Below, in pieces: positions 1 to 8,989 of a stretch of 64,000 nt of DNA. Below the pieces are notes generated by a model that saw only the letters and a list, made by a program, of their open reading frames with translations, did no database searches and had not been told where the DNA came from. This DNA comes from Planctomycetaceae bacterium (lineage in GTDB: Bacteria > Planctomycetota > Phycisphaerae > Phycisphaerales > SM1A02). Each line of letters begins with the position of its first letter. The first letter of the stretch is position 1. The stretch covers positions 1 through 64,000 of the forward strand of contig JAJTGL010000006.1 of the NCBI GenBank assembly GCA_021297795.1. Direction: 5' to 3'. Made by a program: the position numbers and the translations under genes.

Positions 1-91
1 AAGCGGCTCGAGGGGTCGGGCGCAAGGCGTCGATCGGGTGCGTTTCATCGGATGCGGGCTGCGATGACGCGAGCACCAGCAGGAGGTCGAT

Positions 92-313
92 ATGGCGAGC
101 GGTCCAGGTCGGGGAAGTGCGGGCAATGTCATCGCGGCAATCTGCAGTCTGCTGATCCCGGGCGTGGGTCAGTTGGTGCAGGGCCGTTTGCTTGCCGCGC
201 TCGTGTGGTTCGTCGCGTCCCTCGTCGTCTGGGCGGTCACGTTCGGCTTCCTCGGGTGGGTGGTGCACATCCTCGCGTGCATCGAGGCTGCCCGTTGGCA
301 GCCCCGTCGATAG
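92..313 (+). CDS. small membrane protein of unknown function (73 aa)
   Basis: The 73-residue product has a short polar N-terminus and then two hydrophobic stretches, roughly residues 12-27 and 33-58, separated by a GQLVQGR turn. That fits a small two-helix inner-membrane protein. The layout (LLIPGVGQ, then a polar turn and a second helix) resembles TM2-like small proteins, but I cannot assign a family. The start is well supported: AGGAGG at 81-86 lies five bases before the ATG. The gene stands alone, with about 475 bp of non-coding sequence after it. Function unknown. Confidence 0.72.
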   Translation: MASGPGRGSAGNVIAAICSLLIPGVGQLVQGRLLAALVWFVASLVVWAVTFGFLGWVVHILACIEAARWQPRR

Positions 314-789
314 GGTGATTTCGTTCACGGAGCCCGGAAGCGTCATGACGCGTCGATGTGGCGGTCGTCGCCCGTTGCCCCCGTCGGGACGAGGCGCTTG
401 GCTCCGGTGCCGGGTGTTCCGGACCGACTTCCGGTCCGCGGACATCGCCCTCCGGACCCGCTCGTTCCCGCGGTCGCGTCGGTGCCGACGGCGGGCGGTA
501 CTGATCGGCAGGGACCGGTAGATTTCCGGCCCCGCCTGTTCAGATGCGTGTTGTGGACGAGGGGGAAGAGCGCGGAGATCTGGGACGGTCTATTACCGTC
601 ATTTTTGCGCAGCTGATTTGCACGTTCTCGATTCGGGGATATGTTCGAGGCGGAGAAGTAAGGGACGCCCGGTTTTTGCTGGGCAGGGACTTCATAAGGC
701 CAGCCATCGGGGACCCCTCTCGGGGTGTGTCGTGCGCTGGCCTGGAAATAGGGAAGGCACGGTTTCCGTGTCTTGGGAGGTTGAGGGAT
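314..789. other. 476-bp intergenic region without a convincing gene
   Basis: No reading frame here has planctomycete-like codon use or a recognisable product. It is less GC-rich than its surroundings around 600-650 and 675-700, which suits promoter DNA for the downstream surface protein. A weak match to a housekeeping promoter is TTGCAC at 618-623 and TATGTT at 640-645 with a 16-bp spacer. GGAGG at 776-780 precedes the ATG at 790. The promoter is a guess; the lack of a gene is what the sequence shows. Confidence 0.45.
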
Positions 790-1587
790 ATGCACAAGAT
801 GCAGATTTCGTCAGGCGCCCATCGGGCGTCGGCGGCGACACGCGTTGCGGCGATCGCTGGTGCGTTTGGCACCGCGGTTGGTGCGGCGCAGGCTTCGTTC
901 GTCGCCACGCTCGGAGCCTATGGTCCCGGTGAGTTCGCTCGCTGCGGCTATCGAGCGTCCCTCACGTGGGACTCGACCACATCCGTCAACCATTACAACA
1001 TTCGCGCCTTCCAGCACGAGTTCCGCTCGGACTCCGGTGGCGACGCGCTTGTGGGCGGATCGAGCGATCCGCTCCGATCATGGTGCGTGGAGGTGTATCA
1101 GTCCGTCGTGGTCGGCCAGACCTACGACTTCGCGGTCGTCCCGGTCGAGACCGTGCCCTCGAACGGCGCGCCAGGCCCGATGGGACTTGTTCGCGCGAAC
1201 GTCGTGCGTGACCTCTTCGCGCGCTGGATCGACGCATCCACCGGGTTTGTCGTCGGCGACGCCGCAGACCGCAACGCGAAGTCGGCGGCGTTCCAGCTGG
1301 TCGTCTGGGAGATCACCCACGAGAACTTCGGCGTGACCGATGAAGCCGGCCTCGTCTCGAGGATGTCGCTCGGTGCGGGTGCCTTCCGCTCAGCTCCGTC
1401 CGATGCAGCGCGCGGGTGGTACGACGTGATTCACCAGTCGCTCGGCGCGAACGGATTCCAGTTCAGCACCGTGATGGGGCTCACGCATCCGACCGCGCAG
1501 GACCAGATCTTCACGCCAGTACCGGGCCCCGCGGCGGTCAGCCTCTTGGCGATCTTCGGCGCGACCGCGCGTCGTCGCCGGCGTTGA
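790..1587 (+). CDS. exported surface protein with PEP-CTERM-like sorting tail and thioester-like Cys/Gln motifs
   Basis: This 265-residue product starts with a signal peptide: basic residues 11-18, a hydrophobic AAIAGAFGTAVGAA core and an AQA/S cleavage site near residue 35. It ends in VPGPAAVSLLAIFGATARRRRR-type sequence (residues about 244-265). This is a short hydrophobic helix and an arginine cluster, as in PEP-CTERM/VPxxGP sorting tails that are cut and anchored at the cell surface. The middle has SWCVEVY (Cys99) and AAFQLVVWEI (Gln169). The order and spacing resemble the Cys and Gln pair of thioester-type adhesion domains and many PEP-CTERM proteins. The ATG at 790 is chosen because GGGAGG precedes it and the signal peptide begins there; the frame is open further upstream. 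The substrate or partner is unknown. Confidence 0.75.
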   Translation: MHKMQISSGAHRASAATRVAAIAGAFGTAVGAAQASFVATLGAYGPGEFARCGYRASLTWDSTTSVNHYNIRAFQHEFRSDSGGDALVGGSSDPLRSWCVEVYQSVVVGQTYDFAVVPVETVPSNGAPGPMGLVRANVVRDLFARWIDASTGFVVGDAADRNAKSAAFQLVVWEITHENFGVTDEAGLVSRMSLGAGAFRSAPSDAARGWYDVIHQSLGANGFQFSTVMGLTHPTAQDQIFTPVPGPAAVSLLAIFGATARRRRR

Positions 1588-1614
1588 GGAACCCGCACGC
1601 GCGACGCGATCTCC

Positions 1615-2820
1615 GTGACATGTTCGGACCGATTCAGCCAGCGGACTTGCGCGGTTTCCTTCGCGAGTCCGTTGTTTCCTTCGCCAGTCGAATCGTCAGC
1701 CTTGCGACAGCGGCCCTGGGTGCCGCCCGATCTGCCCAACTACCCGATCGCCCGCCCGGTCGCGGAGATCGCACGGACCTGGACGATCGATCCGCGCATT
1801 CCGGCCACGGTGCCGGGATTCGACGCGCCGTTCTTCCAGGCGGGTCTCGCTGGCTACTCCGATGGCGCGATGCGTCTGGTGGCGCGTCGGCACGGCGCTC
1901 CGTTCTGCGTGACCGAGGCATTGCTCGACCGGACCCTCATCAATGGAGGAAAGGGGCGCAGGAAGGAGGATCCGGATCTTCTCGCCACCGAGTGTGGGAT
2001 GGGAGAGATCGAGGACAACGTCGCCGCTGGCCTGGACGACCACCCGATCGCCGGTCAGGTGATGGGGACACACCCCGACGAGATGGCGAAGGCGAGCGAG
2101 ATCCTCGTGTCGATGAACTACGACGTCATCGATGTGAATCTCGCATGCCCGGTGAAGAAGATCAAGAAGTCGAACCGCGGTGGGCACTTCCTCGCGTATC
2201 CCGACGACGCGATCGAGATCCTGCGTGCCGTGCGCGCGGTGGTGCCGCCGTCGATCCCGTGCACCGTGAAGCTGCGGCGCGCCTACGACGACACTCCCGC
2301 CATGGCCGAGCGGTTCGAGCAGATCTTCGCCGCCTGCTACGAGATCGGCTACGCGTGGGCCGTGGTCCACTGCCGGACCGTGGAGCAGAAGTACCTCGGG
2401 CCCGGCAAATGGGAGTTCCTGCGGGATCTCGTGTCGCGCTATCCGGATCGGGTGATCTTCGGCTCGGGTGACGTCTGGACGGTCGACGACATCTTCCGCA
2501 TGCACGAGTACACCGGCGTCCATGGAGTGTCGGTGGCGCGGGGTTGCATCGGAAATCCCTGGATCTTCACGCAGGCGCGGGCGCTGATGCGCGGAGAGCC
2601 CGCGCTGGCCCCGACGCTGGCCGAGCAGCGTGCCGCGCTCGAGAGTCACTTCGAGCTCGCGATGCAGCTGCACGGAGAGGCCGCCGGTGGCCGTCGCATG
2701 CGGAAGTTCGGCATCAAGTTCGCCGCCCACCACCCGCGGGGCGACGAGGTCAAGCGCGACTTCATCGACTGCGAGACCGTGGCCGACTGGAAGACCGTGA
2801 TCTCGAAGTGGTACTCCTGA
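1615..2820 (+). CDS. dus: tRNA-dihydrouridine synthase (Dus family)
   Basis: Flavin enzymes of this family reduce uridine to dihydrouridine in the tRNA D-loop using NADPH. The 401-residue frame has a TIM-barrel pattern, with an FMN-binding start (PFFQAGLAGYSDGAMR) and DVNLACPVKKIKK carrying the catalytic Cys178. It also has an HCRTVEQKY segment and the GSGDV...GVSVARGCIGNPWIF phosphate-binding end. Family members usually run 310-390 residues. The GTG at 1615 lacks a good ribosome site, and the first 35 residues look unlike the family, so the true start may be the GTG at 1720 (366 residues). Which Dus subtype it is cannot be told by eye. Confidence 0.9.
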   Translation: MTCSDRFSQRTCAVSFASPLFPSPVESSALRQRPWVPPDLPNYPIARPVAEIARTWTIDPRIPATVPGFDAPFFQAGLAGYSDGAMRLVARRHGAPFCVTEALLDRTLINGGKGRRKEDPDLLATECGMGEIEDNVAAGLDDHPIAGQVMGTHPDEMAKASEILVSMNYDVIDVNLACPVKKIKKSNRGGHFLAYPDDAIEILRAVRAVVPPSIPCTVKLRRAYDDTPAMAERFEQIFAACYEIGYAWAVVHCRTVEQKYLGPGKWEFLRDLVSRYPDRVIFGSGDVWTVDDIFRMHEYTGVHGVSVARGCIGNPWIFTQARALMRGEPALAPTLAEQRAALESHFELAMQLHGEAAGGRRMRKFGIKFAAHHPRGDEVKRDFIDCETVADWKTVISKWYS

Positions 2821-2842
2821 GGAAGGAAACCCGCGTGTCGTG

Positions 2843-4774
2843 TCAGCGCGCGCGGTGGACCGCGACTCCCGGAGAAGGTCCATGCGCCTCCTCCTCGACG
2901 TAGAGATGTCCGTGGATCGCCATCAGCGGGCCACCCGGATGAAGTTCGGCGAAGGCGGCATCGGTCGCGAACAGCGACATCGGAAGCGTGGAGGGCCCCT
3001 CGAGGACCCGTGAGGGTGTGAGCGCGGCTCCCGAGTGCATCGCTCCGCGCCACGGCAGCTCGAACAGTGCGGCGCAGCCCGCATCCTCGATCGTCGTGAC
3101 CGTGCCGTCGGGATCGAAGCGCGCGCCATCGAGTCCAGGTGCCCCCACGACGGCATGTGCCGATGCGAGTGCGACGGACTGTCCGAACCCAGATCCGGCC
3201 TCGATGATGTGTGGCTCGAGCACAAGCGGATCGCCGTCGAAGCCGTCGGCGAGCGACGCGAGGTCGTAGAGGAAGGCGAGTCCGCAGCGGATGCCCTCAT
3301 CTGCGGCTGCCGTGCCGTCCGCGACTTCGGCGCCCGGCGCGCCGACGAGGAGCCGACCGCCATCGATCGCGAGCGCTGCGCCGAACCACATGGAGCGTGA
3401 TGCACCCGGCGCGACGATGCTCGCGATGGGAACGATCGCGTCTGGGTCGATGCGATAAAGGAAGACCGTACCGGCGGAGGAGACGATCGAGCCCCCGATG
3501 TCCGCGTCGGTGCCGGGTGCGCCCACCGCCAGCCAGCGCCCATCGGTGGCGACGGATCGTCCGAACCAACCGCTCGGCTGTGGCTCGGAGCTGCGGATCG
3601 AGGCGACCCGCCGCCATCGCACTTCGGCCGATGCATCGGTGTGTGCTCCGGAGGAGTCGCGTGAACCAGCCGCACCGCTTTGGGCGCGCGCCGCGGCGCC
3701 CGGAGGACGCAACAACGCCGGCTCGAGCGCGGCGGGCGCTTTCCGGATGATGTCTCGACGGAACACGTCGATGCTCCCGGCATCGAAGTGGCCGAGCACA
3801 TCGGCTCGCGGTGCGCCGATGACCGCGATCGAAGGGTCGCCCGTCGCGAGCGAAAGCGAGGCGCCGAACTCGGCTCCAGCCTGCGGTGACGCGGCGTCGA
3901 GCGTTGCTTCGAGAATCCATTCCCGGGATTCCGCCCCGTCACCACGCCATCGCTGTGCGGGTCGATAGACGTCGACCGCGCCCGCCGCAGCGCCATCGGC
4001 CTCCGCTTGATCGCGTCCGACGAGCAGCAGCGGCTCGGGACCGTGCGCCGACCGGACGAGTCCAAGGCCGAGCGCCGATCCGAAGTGGTCGAAGGATGCG
4101 TGCGATCGAAGCCGAGCCGTGGCGTCGAAGGTGACGCAGTGATCGTCGGCGTCGGAGTCGCTTCGCATCGAGGCGGGTGCCGGGCCGGCCGAGGCGTCGT
4201 TTACCGCTCCGGGGATCGTGGAGAATCGTGACGGCGAGGATGGAGGCGATGTTGGCTGAGGTGTCGGTTGTCGCCGTGGCGGTGGGATGCGCTGCGCGTC
4301 GCCGGGCGCCTGAGCGCGGTCGAGTTCCGACAGACGACGCGTATCGACGAGGCGGCCGATCACGACTTCGCCGGGTGAACCCGCGTCGTCACCAGCGGTT
4401 GGCGTCGCGATCGCAAGCCACGAGCCGCTGGCCGCCACGCGTTCCCCGAACCGGAGCGATCCCGAATCCAGGGGCGGCAGCACCGCGCAGGGTTGCTCGC
4501 CCGGCGTTCGCGCCGCCGCGCATGTTGCCGGAGACGCGGACATCGGCCGCCCGGAACCCGAGCGGGTGTGCGGTGAGGACGCCGCGGTCGCCAGCTCCGG
4601 CACGCTTGCGAGGCCCACGGTGAGCGCCATCAGCGCGGCGCATGCGCCGTGAACGCGTGGATGGACGGCCGGCCTCCGGATTCCGACCGGTTTGGCGCAG
4701 GAGCCGCCGCGAAGTGCGGCGGGCTTCGATGCGTGCGGCATGCTGTTCGACTGCGATCTGTTTCCCTTCGGCAT
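2843..4774 (-). CDS. exported FG-GAP (integrin-type beta-propeller) repeat protein
   Basis: The 643-residue product carries a signal peptide around residues 25-65, after a positively charged start. It then has repeats of the form FGxSVAxDGxWLAVGAPGxD...GTVFLYR. Several clear copies can be read, for example FGERVAASGSWLAIATP, FGASLSLATGDPSIAVIGAP, FGRSVATDGRWLAVGAP, FGAALAIDGGRLLVGAP and FGQSVALASAHAVVGAP. This is the FG-GAP pattern of beta-propellers. Proline- and serine-rich stretches interrupt the blades. The ATG at 4774 follows GGGGAGAGG on the minus strand, which decides the start although the frame is open to 4879. It is divergent from the dienelactone hydrolase gene. It is probably a periplasmic or surface protein; the ligand is unknown. 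Confidence 0.78.
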   Translation of the reverse strand: MPKGNRSQSNSMPHASKPAALRGGSCAKPVGIRRPAVHPRVHGACAALMALTVGLASVPELATAASSPHTRSGSGRPMSASPATCAAARTPGEQPCAVLPPLDSGSLRFGERVAASGSWLAIATPTAGDDAGSPGEVVIGRLVDTRRLSELDRAQAPGDAQRIPPPRRQPTPQPTSPPSSPSRFSTIPGAVNDASAGPAPASMRSDSDADDHCVTFDATARLRSHASFDHFGSALGLGLVRSAHGPEPLLLVGRDQAEADGAAAGAVDVYRPAQRWRGDGAESREWILEATLDAASPQAGAEFGASLSLATGDPSIAVIGAPRADVLGHFDAGSIDVFRRDIIRKAPAALEPALLRPPGAAARAQSGAAGSRDSSGAHTDASAEVRWRRVASIRSSEPQPSGWFGRSVATDGRWLAVGAPGTDADIGGSIVSSAGTVFLYRIDPDAIVPIASIVAPGASRSMWFGAALAIDGGRLLVGAPGAEVADGTAAADEGIRCGLAFLYDLASLADGFDGDPLVLEPHIIEAGSGFGQSVALASAHAVVGAPGLDGARFDPDGTVTTIEDAGCAALFELPWRGAMHSGAALTPSRVLEGPSTLPMSLFATDAAFAELHPGGPLMAIHGHLYVEEEAHGPSPGVAVHRAR

Positions 4775-4978
4775 GGTTCCTCTCCCCTTCGTCTGCATTC
4801 GGGCGCCGGCGGTCGTGCCTTCCGGCCTCGGGCGTTGCGAGTCGTGCAGGTGCCGCGTCGGGCACCGGCGTTCGTCCATCGCGGCGCGAGGCTACGACGG
4901 CTCGGAGGGTGCCCCGGGATTGGCGGCGGTTTTTCCGTGCGGGATTTTTTGTCGTATGAATTTGGTAACAATCGCCGC

Positions 4979-5719
4979 ATGTCGACCGGTTCGAACCACC
5001 TCTCGTCGGGGCGTCACGACTACGCCGATGGATCGCAGCACCTGCATGGCTACATCGCCGCGCCGCATGGAGACGCGAAGGCACCGCGCCCTGTCGTGCT
5101 GGTGGCGCACGCGTGGCAGGGGCAGTGCGAGTTTGCGCGCGAGAAGGCGCACATGCTTGCGGATCTCGGCTACGTCGGATTCGCGATCGACGTCTACGGC
5201 GACGGTCGTCGCGGCACGACTCCCGAGGAGAACTCGGCGCTGATGACGCCGTGGGTGCAGGATCGCGCGGCACTTCGACGTCGCCTGCTTGCGGCAGTGT
5301 CGGCTGCGCGCGCACTGCCTGGCGTCGACGCCGATCGCGTCGGCGTGATCGGCTTCTGCTTCGGCGGGCTCTGCGCGTTCGATCTTGCGCGCGCGAATGC
5401 GCCGGGACTTCGGGCGGCGGTCGGATTCCACGGACTGTTCATGCCGCCGAACCTCGGCGCTCAGGAGTCGATCAAGGCCAAGGTGCTCGCGCTGCACGGA
5501 TACGACGACCCGATGGCGAAGCCCGACGCGATGGTCGGATTTGCGGACGAGATGACCCGCGCGCACGCGGATTGGCAGGTCGTTGCGTACGGCGCGACCG
5601 GTCATGCCTTCACCAATCCGCACGCGCACGACCACGCGAACGGCCTGTTCTATCGCGAGGTGATCGCGAACCGCGCGTTTGCCGCGATGCGCGCGCTGCT
5701 TGCCGAAGCCCTCGGGTAG
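4979..5719 (+). CDS. dienelactone hydrolase family alpha/beta hydrolase
   Basis: This 246-residue protein has the dienelactone hydrolase fold. There is an early HAWQGQCEFAREKAHMLADLGY segment, then GFCFGG with the cysteine nucleophile Cys127 in the GxCxGG elbow. HGYDDPMAKPD supplies the acid (Asp176 or Asp177), and GATGHAFTNP gives His209. The triad is therefore Cys-Asp-His, as in the DLH family, which opens lactone rings. Members are often broad hydrolases, so the substrate is unknown. The ATG at 4979 matches the usual N-terminus (short lead, then HGYIAAP). The upstream gap contains a T-rich stretch at 4930-4965 that could hold its promoter. Confidence 0.85.
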   Translation: MSTGSNHLSSGRHDYADGSQHLHGYIAAPHGDAKAPRPVVLVAHAWQGQCEFAREKAHMLADLGYVGFAIDVYGDGRRGTTPEENSALMTPWVQDRAALRRRLLAAVSAARALPGVDADRVGVIGFCFGGLCAFDLARANAPGLRAAVGFHGLFMPPNLGAQESIKAKVLALHGYDDPMAKPDAMVGFADEMTRAHADWQVVAYGATGHAFTNPHAHDHANGLFYREVIANRAFAAMRALLAEALG

Positions 5720-5974
5720 ACGGGCGCGCAGGGCTGATTTCCCGCCGAGTCGGAGCGCGCTGCCGCCCTCCGCAGTGCCTTCGCGACGTCGCTCGACGAG
5801 ATCTCCGATCGCGCACGATCGGAACGTGGTCGGAGGATTGCCGCATCGGCGGGATAATCCGGAACGCCGCGTCGCCCGGCAGTCGGTCCGGATCGCGGTC
5901 GATGGGCGACGCAAACGCGCAAGCCTCCCGTTTCGGGCTTTCTCTGGACTCGCCGATCGGCCATACTGCGGGGG
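5720..5974. other. intergenic gap with a perfect short hairpin
   Basis: No gene is visible in these 255 bases. CCGATCG at 5805-5811 and CGATCGG at 5816-5822 form a perfect 7-bp stem around a CGCA loop. No T-run follows, so it is not a standard intrinsic terminator. It may be part of the control region of the PSD1 gene downstream. Confidence 0.35.
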
Positions 5975-8900
5975 ATGATCCGGCCGGTCCATGTCCGCTC
6001 CGACGCGTCTCGCGAAGGCTCTCCGCGCGGCAGGCGGACCCGGATGCGGTCGGCGGCGATCGGCATGTTCACGGCTGGCCTCGCCGCGGTCGGCCTCGCC
6101 GCGGTCGGCGTCGTCGCGACGGCGTCGGTCGCCGGTGCCGGAGCGCGCGCCGCGGGCATCGCTTCTCCGACCGCGACGCGTGCCGCCGCGCCCGATTTCG
6201 ATCGCGAGATCCGGCCCGTGCTCGCCGCACGCTGCTTCGCCTGCCACGGCCCGGACGCCGAGTCGCGCAAGGCGGGACTGCGGCTCGATACGTTCGAAGG
6301 CGCGACATCGGAACTCCGGGATGGCGGTCGCGCGATCGTGCCGCACGATGCGGCGGGGAGCGTCCTGCTTGCGCGGGTGACCGCGACCGACCTCGACGAC
6401 CGCATGCCGCCGGAGGGTCATGAGCCGCTCTCGCCTGCGGAGGTCGAGGCGTTCAAGCGATGGATCGAGGCCGGCGCGGAGTTCACCGCGCCGTGGGCGT
6501 TCCGACCGCTCTCGCAGCCGGCGGTGCCGGACGTGCTCGACGAGCGCTGGCCGCGCAGCGACATCGACCGCTTCGTGCTGGCGACGCGCGAACGCGCGGG
6601 ACTCCTGGCGCCGACGGCGGATGTCGGTCCGGAAGCGCTCCTTCGCCGCGCGAGCTTCGACCTGACGGGACTGCCGCCGTCCGAGGCGGAGATCCGAGCG
6701 TTTCTCGCCGAAGTGGGCGATTCTCCCGAGGGCGCATCCTTCGATGCGCGCTTCGCGGCCTTCGTCGACGCACGGCTTGCGAGTCCGGCGTTCGGCGAGC
6801 GGTGGGGGCGGCACTGGCTCGATCTCGCGCGCTACGCCGAGACGCTCGCGCACGAGTTCGACTATGAGATCCCGCACGCATGGCGCTATCGCGACTACGT
6901 GATCGAGGCGCTCAACGCCGACGTTCCGCTCGGTCGATTCGTATCGGAACAGATCGCGGGCGATCTTCTCGAGCCGCGCGCGGGGCTCGGTCTCCCGAAT
7001 GTGGCGCCGATCGGCACCGCGTGGTGGCATCTCGGCCCCGCGACGCACGCGCCGGTCGACGTGCGCGTCGACGAGGCCGATCGCATCGCCGGTGCGATCG
7101 ACGTGGCGGGTCGGTCGTTTCTCTCGCTTTCGGTCGCGTGCGCGCGCTGCCATGACCACAAGTTCGATCCGGTGCCCGCGCGCGATTTCTACGCACTTGC
7201 CGGCGTGGCGCGCAACACGCGTCGCGTGGAGGCATTCCTCGAGAGCGATGCGAAGACGCCGCTCCTCGAGGCGCGCGTCCGTGCCGCGCTAGAGGATGCC
7301 GCACGGCTCGCGGGCGTTTCCGCCGCGCCGAGGCGCGCGCTGACTGCGATCGACGGCGTGGAGGTCATCGACGTCGCCGAGCACGCAGGCCCGGTGGATG
7401 ACGGCGGATGGAGCACGTCCGGGAGCGCGTTCCGCACAAGCGGAGCCGCGCTTGCACTCGATGCGAACGACCGGCTTCGCCTCGCCGAACTGGGCACGAT
7501 CGACAGTGCGCGCGTCGATCGGCGGCTCGTCGGTAGCGCGCGCTCGCCCTCCTTCGCGCTCGATCGCAACTTCGTCCACGTGCGGCTCCGCGGCCCTTCG
7601 ACATGGCTCCGGCTGATCATCGGCAACTACTGGCTCGATGATCGCAATGCGCTGCTCTTCGAAGGCATGCGTCGCCGAACCCCCGACCCGGCCGCGGAGG
7701 AGAAGGACCTCGATCCGCGCGAGTGGCCGTGGCGCGTCGAGACCTTCGATGTGTCGCGCTTCCAGGGCGAGCGCGCCTATCTCGAGTTGATCGACGATGG
7801 CGACGGATGGCTCGAGGTCGATGCGATCGCGCTGAGCGCGTCCACGGAGGCTCCGCGTTTCGACGTGCTCGACGGCGATGGGCCCGCCGTCGGAGCCGAT
7901 GCCGCGGCGTTCGCCGACATGCTGGCCGAGGACGGCGTTCGTGCGCGTGCGATCGAGGCGCGGGATGCGCGCGATGCGCTCGTGACGCAGCCGGCGCCCG
8001 TGCGCGCGCTCGTCGCCGAGGATTCGGGCACGCTCGACGAACCCGTGCACGTGCGTGGTTCGCCGCGCGCATATGGCGATCCCGCGCCGCGCGCGCAACT
8101 CTCCTTCCTCTCGCCCTCGACGCCGGTCGAGGGAAGCGGCAGGCTCGCCTTCGCGCAGACGATCACCGATCCCGAGCAGCCGTATCTCTGGCGGACGACC
8201 GCGAACCGCGTCTGGCTCAAGCTCTTCGGTCGCGGCATCGTCGAGACGCCGGACGACTTCGGGCAACTCGGCGCCGCACCATGGTCGGTGGAGCTTCTCG
8301 ATCACCTCGCGCGGAAGCTCGCGCGCGGAGGAAGCCTCAAGCCGCTGATCCGCGAGATCGTGCTCTCGCGCGCGTATCGCGCGGCAGCGAGCGATGAGGA
8401 ACTCCCGTCGGCGGCATGGGCGCCGCTTCCCGTGCGGAGGCTCGACGCGGAGGCCATCCGCGACGCGATGCTCGCGGCTTCAGGCCGGCTCGATACGCAG
8501 ATCGGCGGACCGAGCATCCCGGTGCATCTCACCGAGCACATGCAGGGACGCGGCCGCCCGGGAGCCTCGGGGCCCCTCGATGGAGCCGGGCGGCGCAGCG
8601 TGTACATCGCGGTGAACCGGAACTTCCTCGATCCGTTCCTGCAGGCCTTCGACCAGCCGCCGCCGGCGACGACGTGCGGCAAGCGCCATGTGTCGAACGT
8701 GCCCGCGCAGGCGCTCGCGCTCCTCAACAACGCGATGGTGCGCGAGTTCGCGCGCGTCTGGGGCGAGCGGCTCGCGGGTGCTGCCAGCGACGGGGATGCG
8801 GCGCGCATCGACTCGATGTGGCTTTCGGCGTTCGGCCGACTCCCGCGCGACGATGAGCGCGCCATGGCGGGGGAGTTTCTCGAGGGCGAGCGCCGTGCGG

Positions 8901-8989
8901 TGGCCGATGCCGCGCGGCGCGATGCGGAGGCGTATGCGGCGCTCGCGCACGCGATCTTCTCGGCGAAGGAGTTCGTCTTCCTCCGATGA
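5975..8989 (+). CDS. PSCyt1/PSCyt2/PSD1 domain protein (DUF1549/DUF1553), planctomycete type
   Basis: This is a 1004-residue member of the large planctomycete/verrucomicrobial family built from a cytochrome c-like PSCyt1 domain, PSCyt2 (DUF1549) and PSD1 (DUF1553). A hydrophobic signal or anchor covers residues 28-60. CFACH (Cys87, Cys90, His91) with the KAGLRLDTFEG context is the PSCyt1 heme motif. RWGRHWLDLARYAET and CARCHDHKFDP (residues 389 on) mark PSCyt2. WRTTANRVWLKLFGRGIV and SNVPAQALALLNN mark PSD1. The stop overlaps the ATG of the DUF1501 gene, so the two are translationally coupled. The pair is usually thought to be exported and linked to polysaccharide breakdown or redox chemistry, but no enzyme activity is proven. 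The start could also be the ATG at residue 24. Confidence 0.92.
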   Translation: MIRPVHVRSDASREGSPRGRRTRMRSAAIGMFTAGLAAVGLAAVGVVATASVAGAGARAAGIASPTATRAAAPDFDREIRPVLAARCFACHGPDAESRKAGLRLDTFEGATSELRDGGRAIVPHDAAGSVLLARVTATDLDDRMPPEGHEPLSPAEVEAFKRWIEAGAEFTAPWAFRPLSQPAVPDVLDERWPRSDIDRFVLATRERAGLLAPTADVGPEALLRRASFDLTGLPPSEAEIRAFLAEVGDSPEGASFDARFAAFVDARLASPAFGERWGRHWLDLARYAETLAHEFDYEIPHAWRYRDYVIEALNADVPLGRFVSEQIAGDLLEPRAGLGLPNVAPIGTAWWHLGPATHAPVDVRVDEADRIAGAIDVAGRSFLSLSVACARCHDHKFDPVPARDFYALAGVARNTRRVEAFLESDAKTPLLEARVRAALEDAARLAGVSAAPRRALTAIDGVEVIDVAEHAGPVDDGGWSTSGSAFRTSGAALALDANDRLRLAELGTIDSARVDRRLVGSARSPSFALDRNFVHVRLRGPSTWLRLIIGNYWLDDRNALLFEGMRRRTPDPAAEEKDLDPREWPWRVETFDVSRFQGERAYLELIDDGDGWLEVDAIALSASTEAPRFDVLDGDGPAVGADAAAFADMLAEDGVRARAIEARDARDALVTQPAPVRALVAEDSGTLDEPVHVRGSPRAYGDPAPRAQLSFLSPSTPVEGSGRLAFAQTITDPEQPYLWRTTANRVWLKLFGRGIVETPDDFGQLGAAPWSVELLDHLARKLARGGSLKPLIREIVLSRAYRAAASDEELPSAAWAPLPVRRLDAEAIRDAMLAASGRLDTQIGGPSIPVHLTEHMQGRGRPGASGPLDGAGRRSVYIAVNRNFLDPFLQAFDQPPPATTCGKRHVSNVPAQALALLNNAMVREFARVWGERLAGAASDGDAARIDSMWLSAFGRLPRDDERAMAGEFLEGERRAVADAARRDAEAYAALAHAIFSAKEFVFLR

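Noticed and set aside
343-795. A 150-residue minus-strand open frame in the first large gap
   Set aside because: It has no ribosome site, domain or codon pattern like neighbouring genes, and it would overlap the start region of the surface-protein gene.
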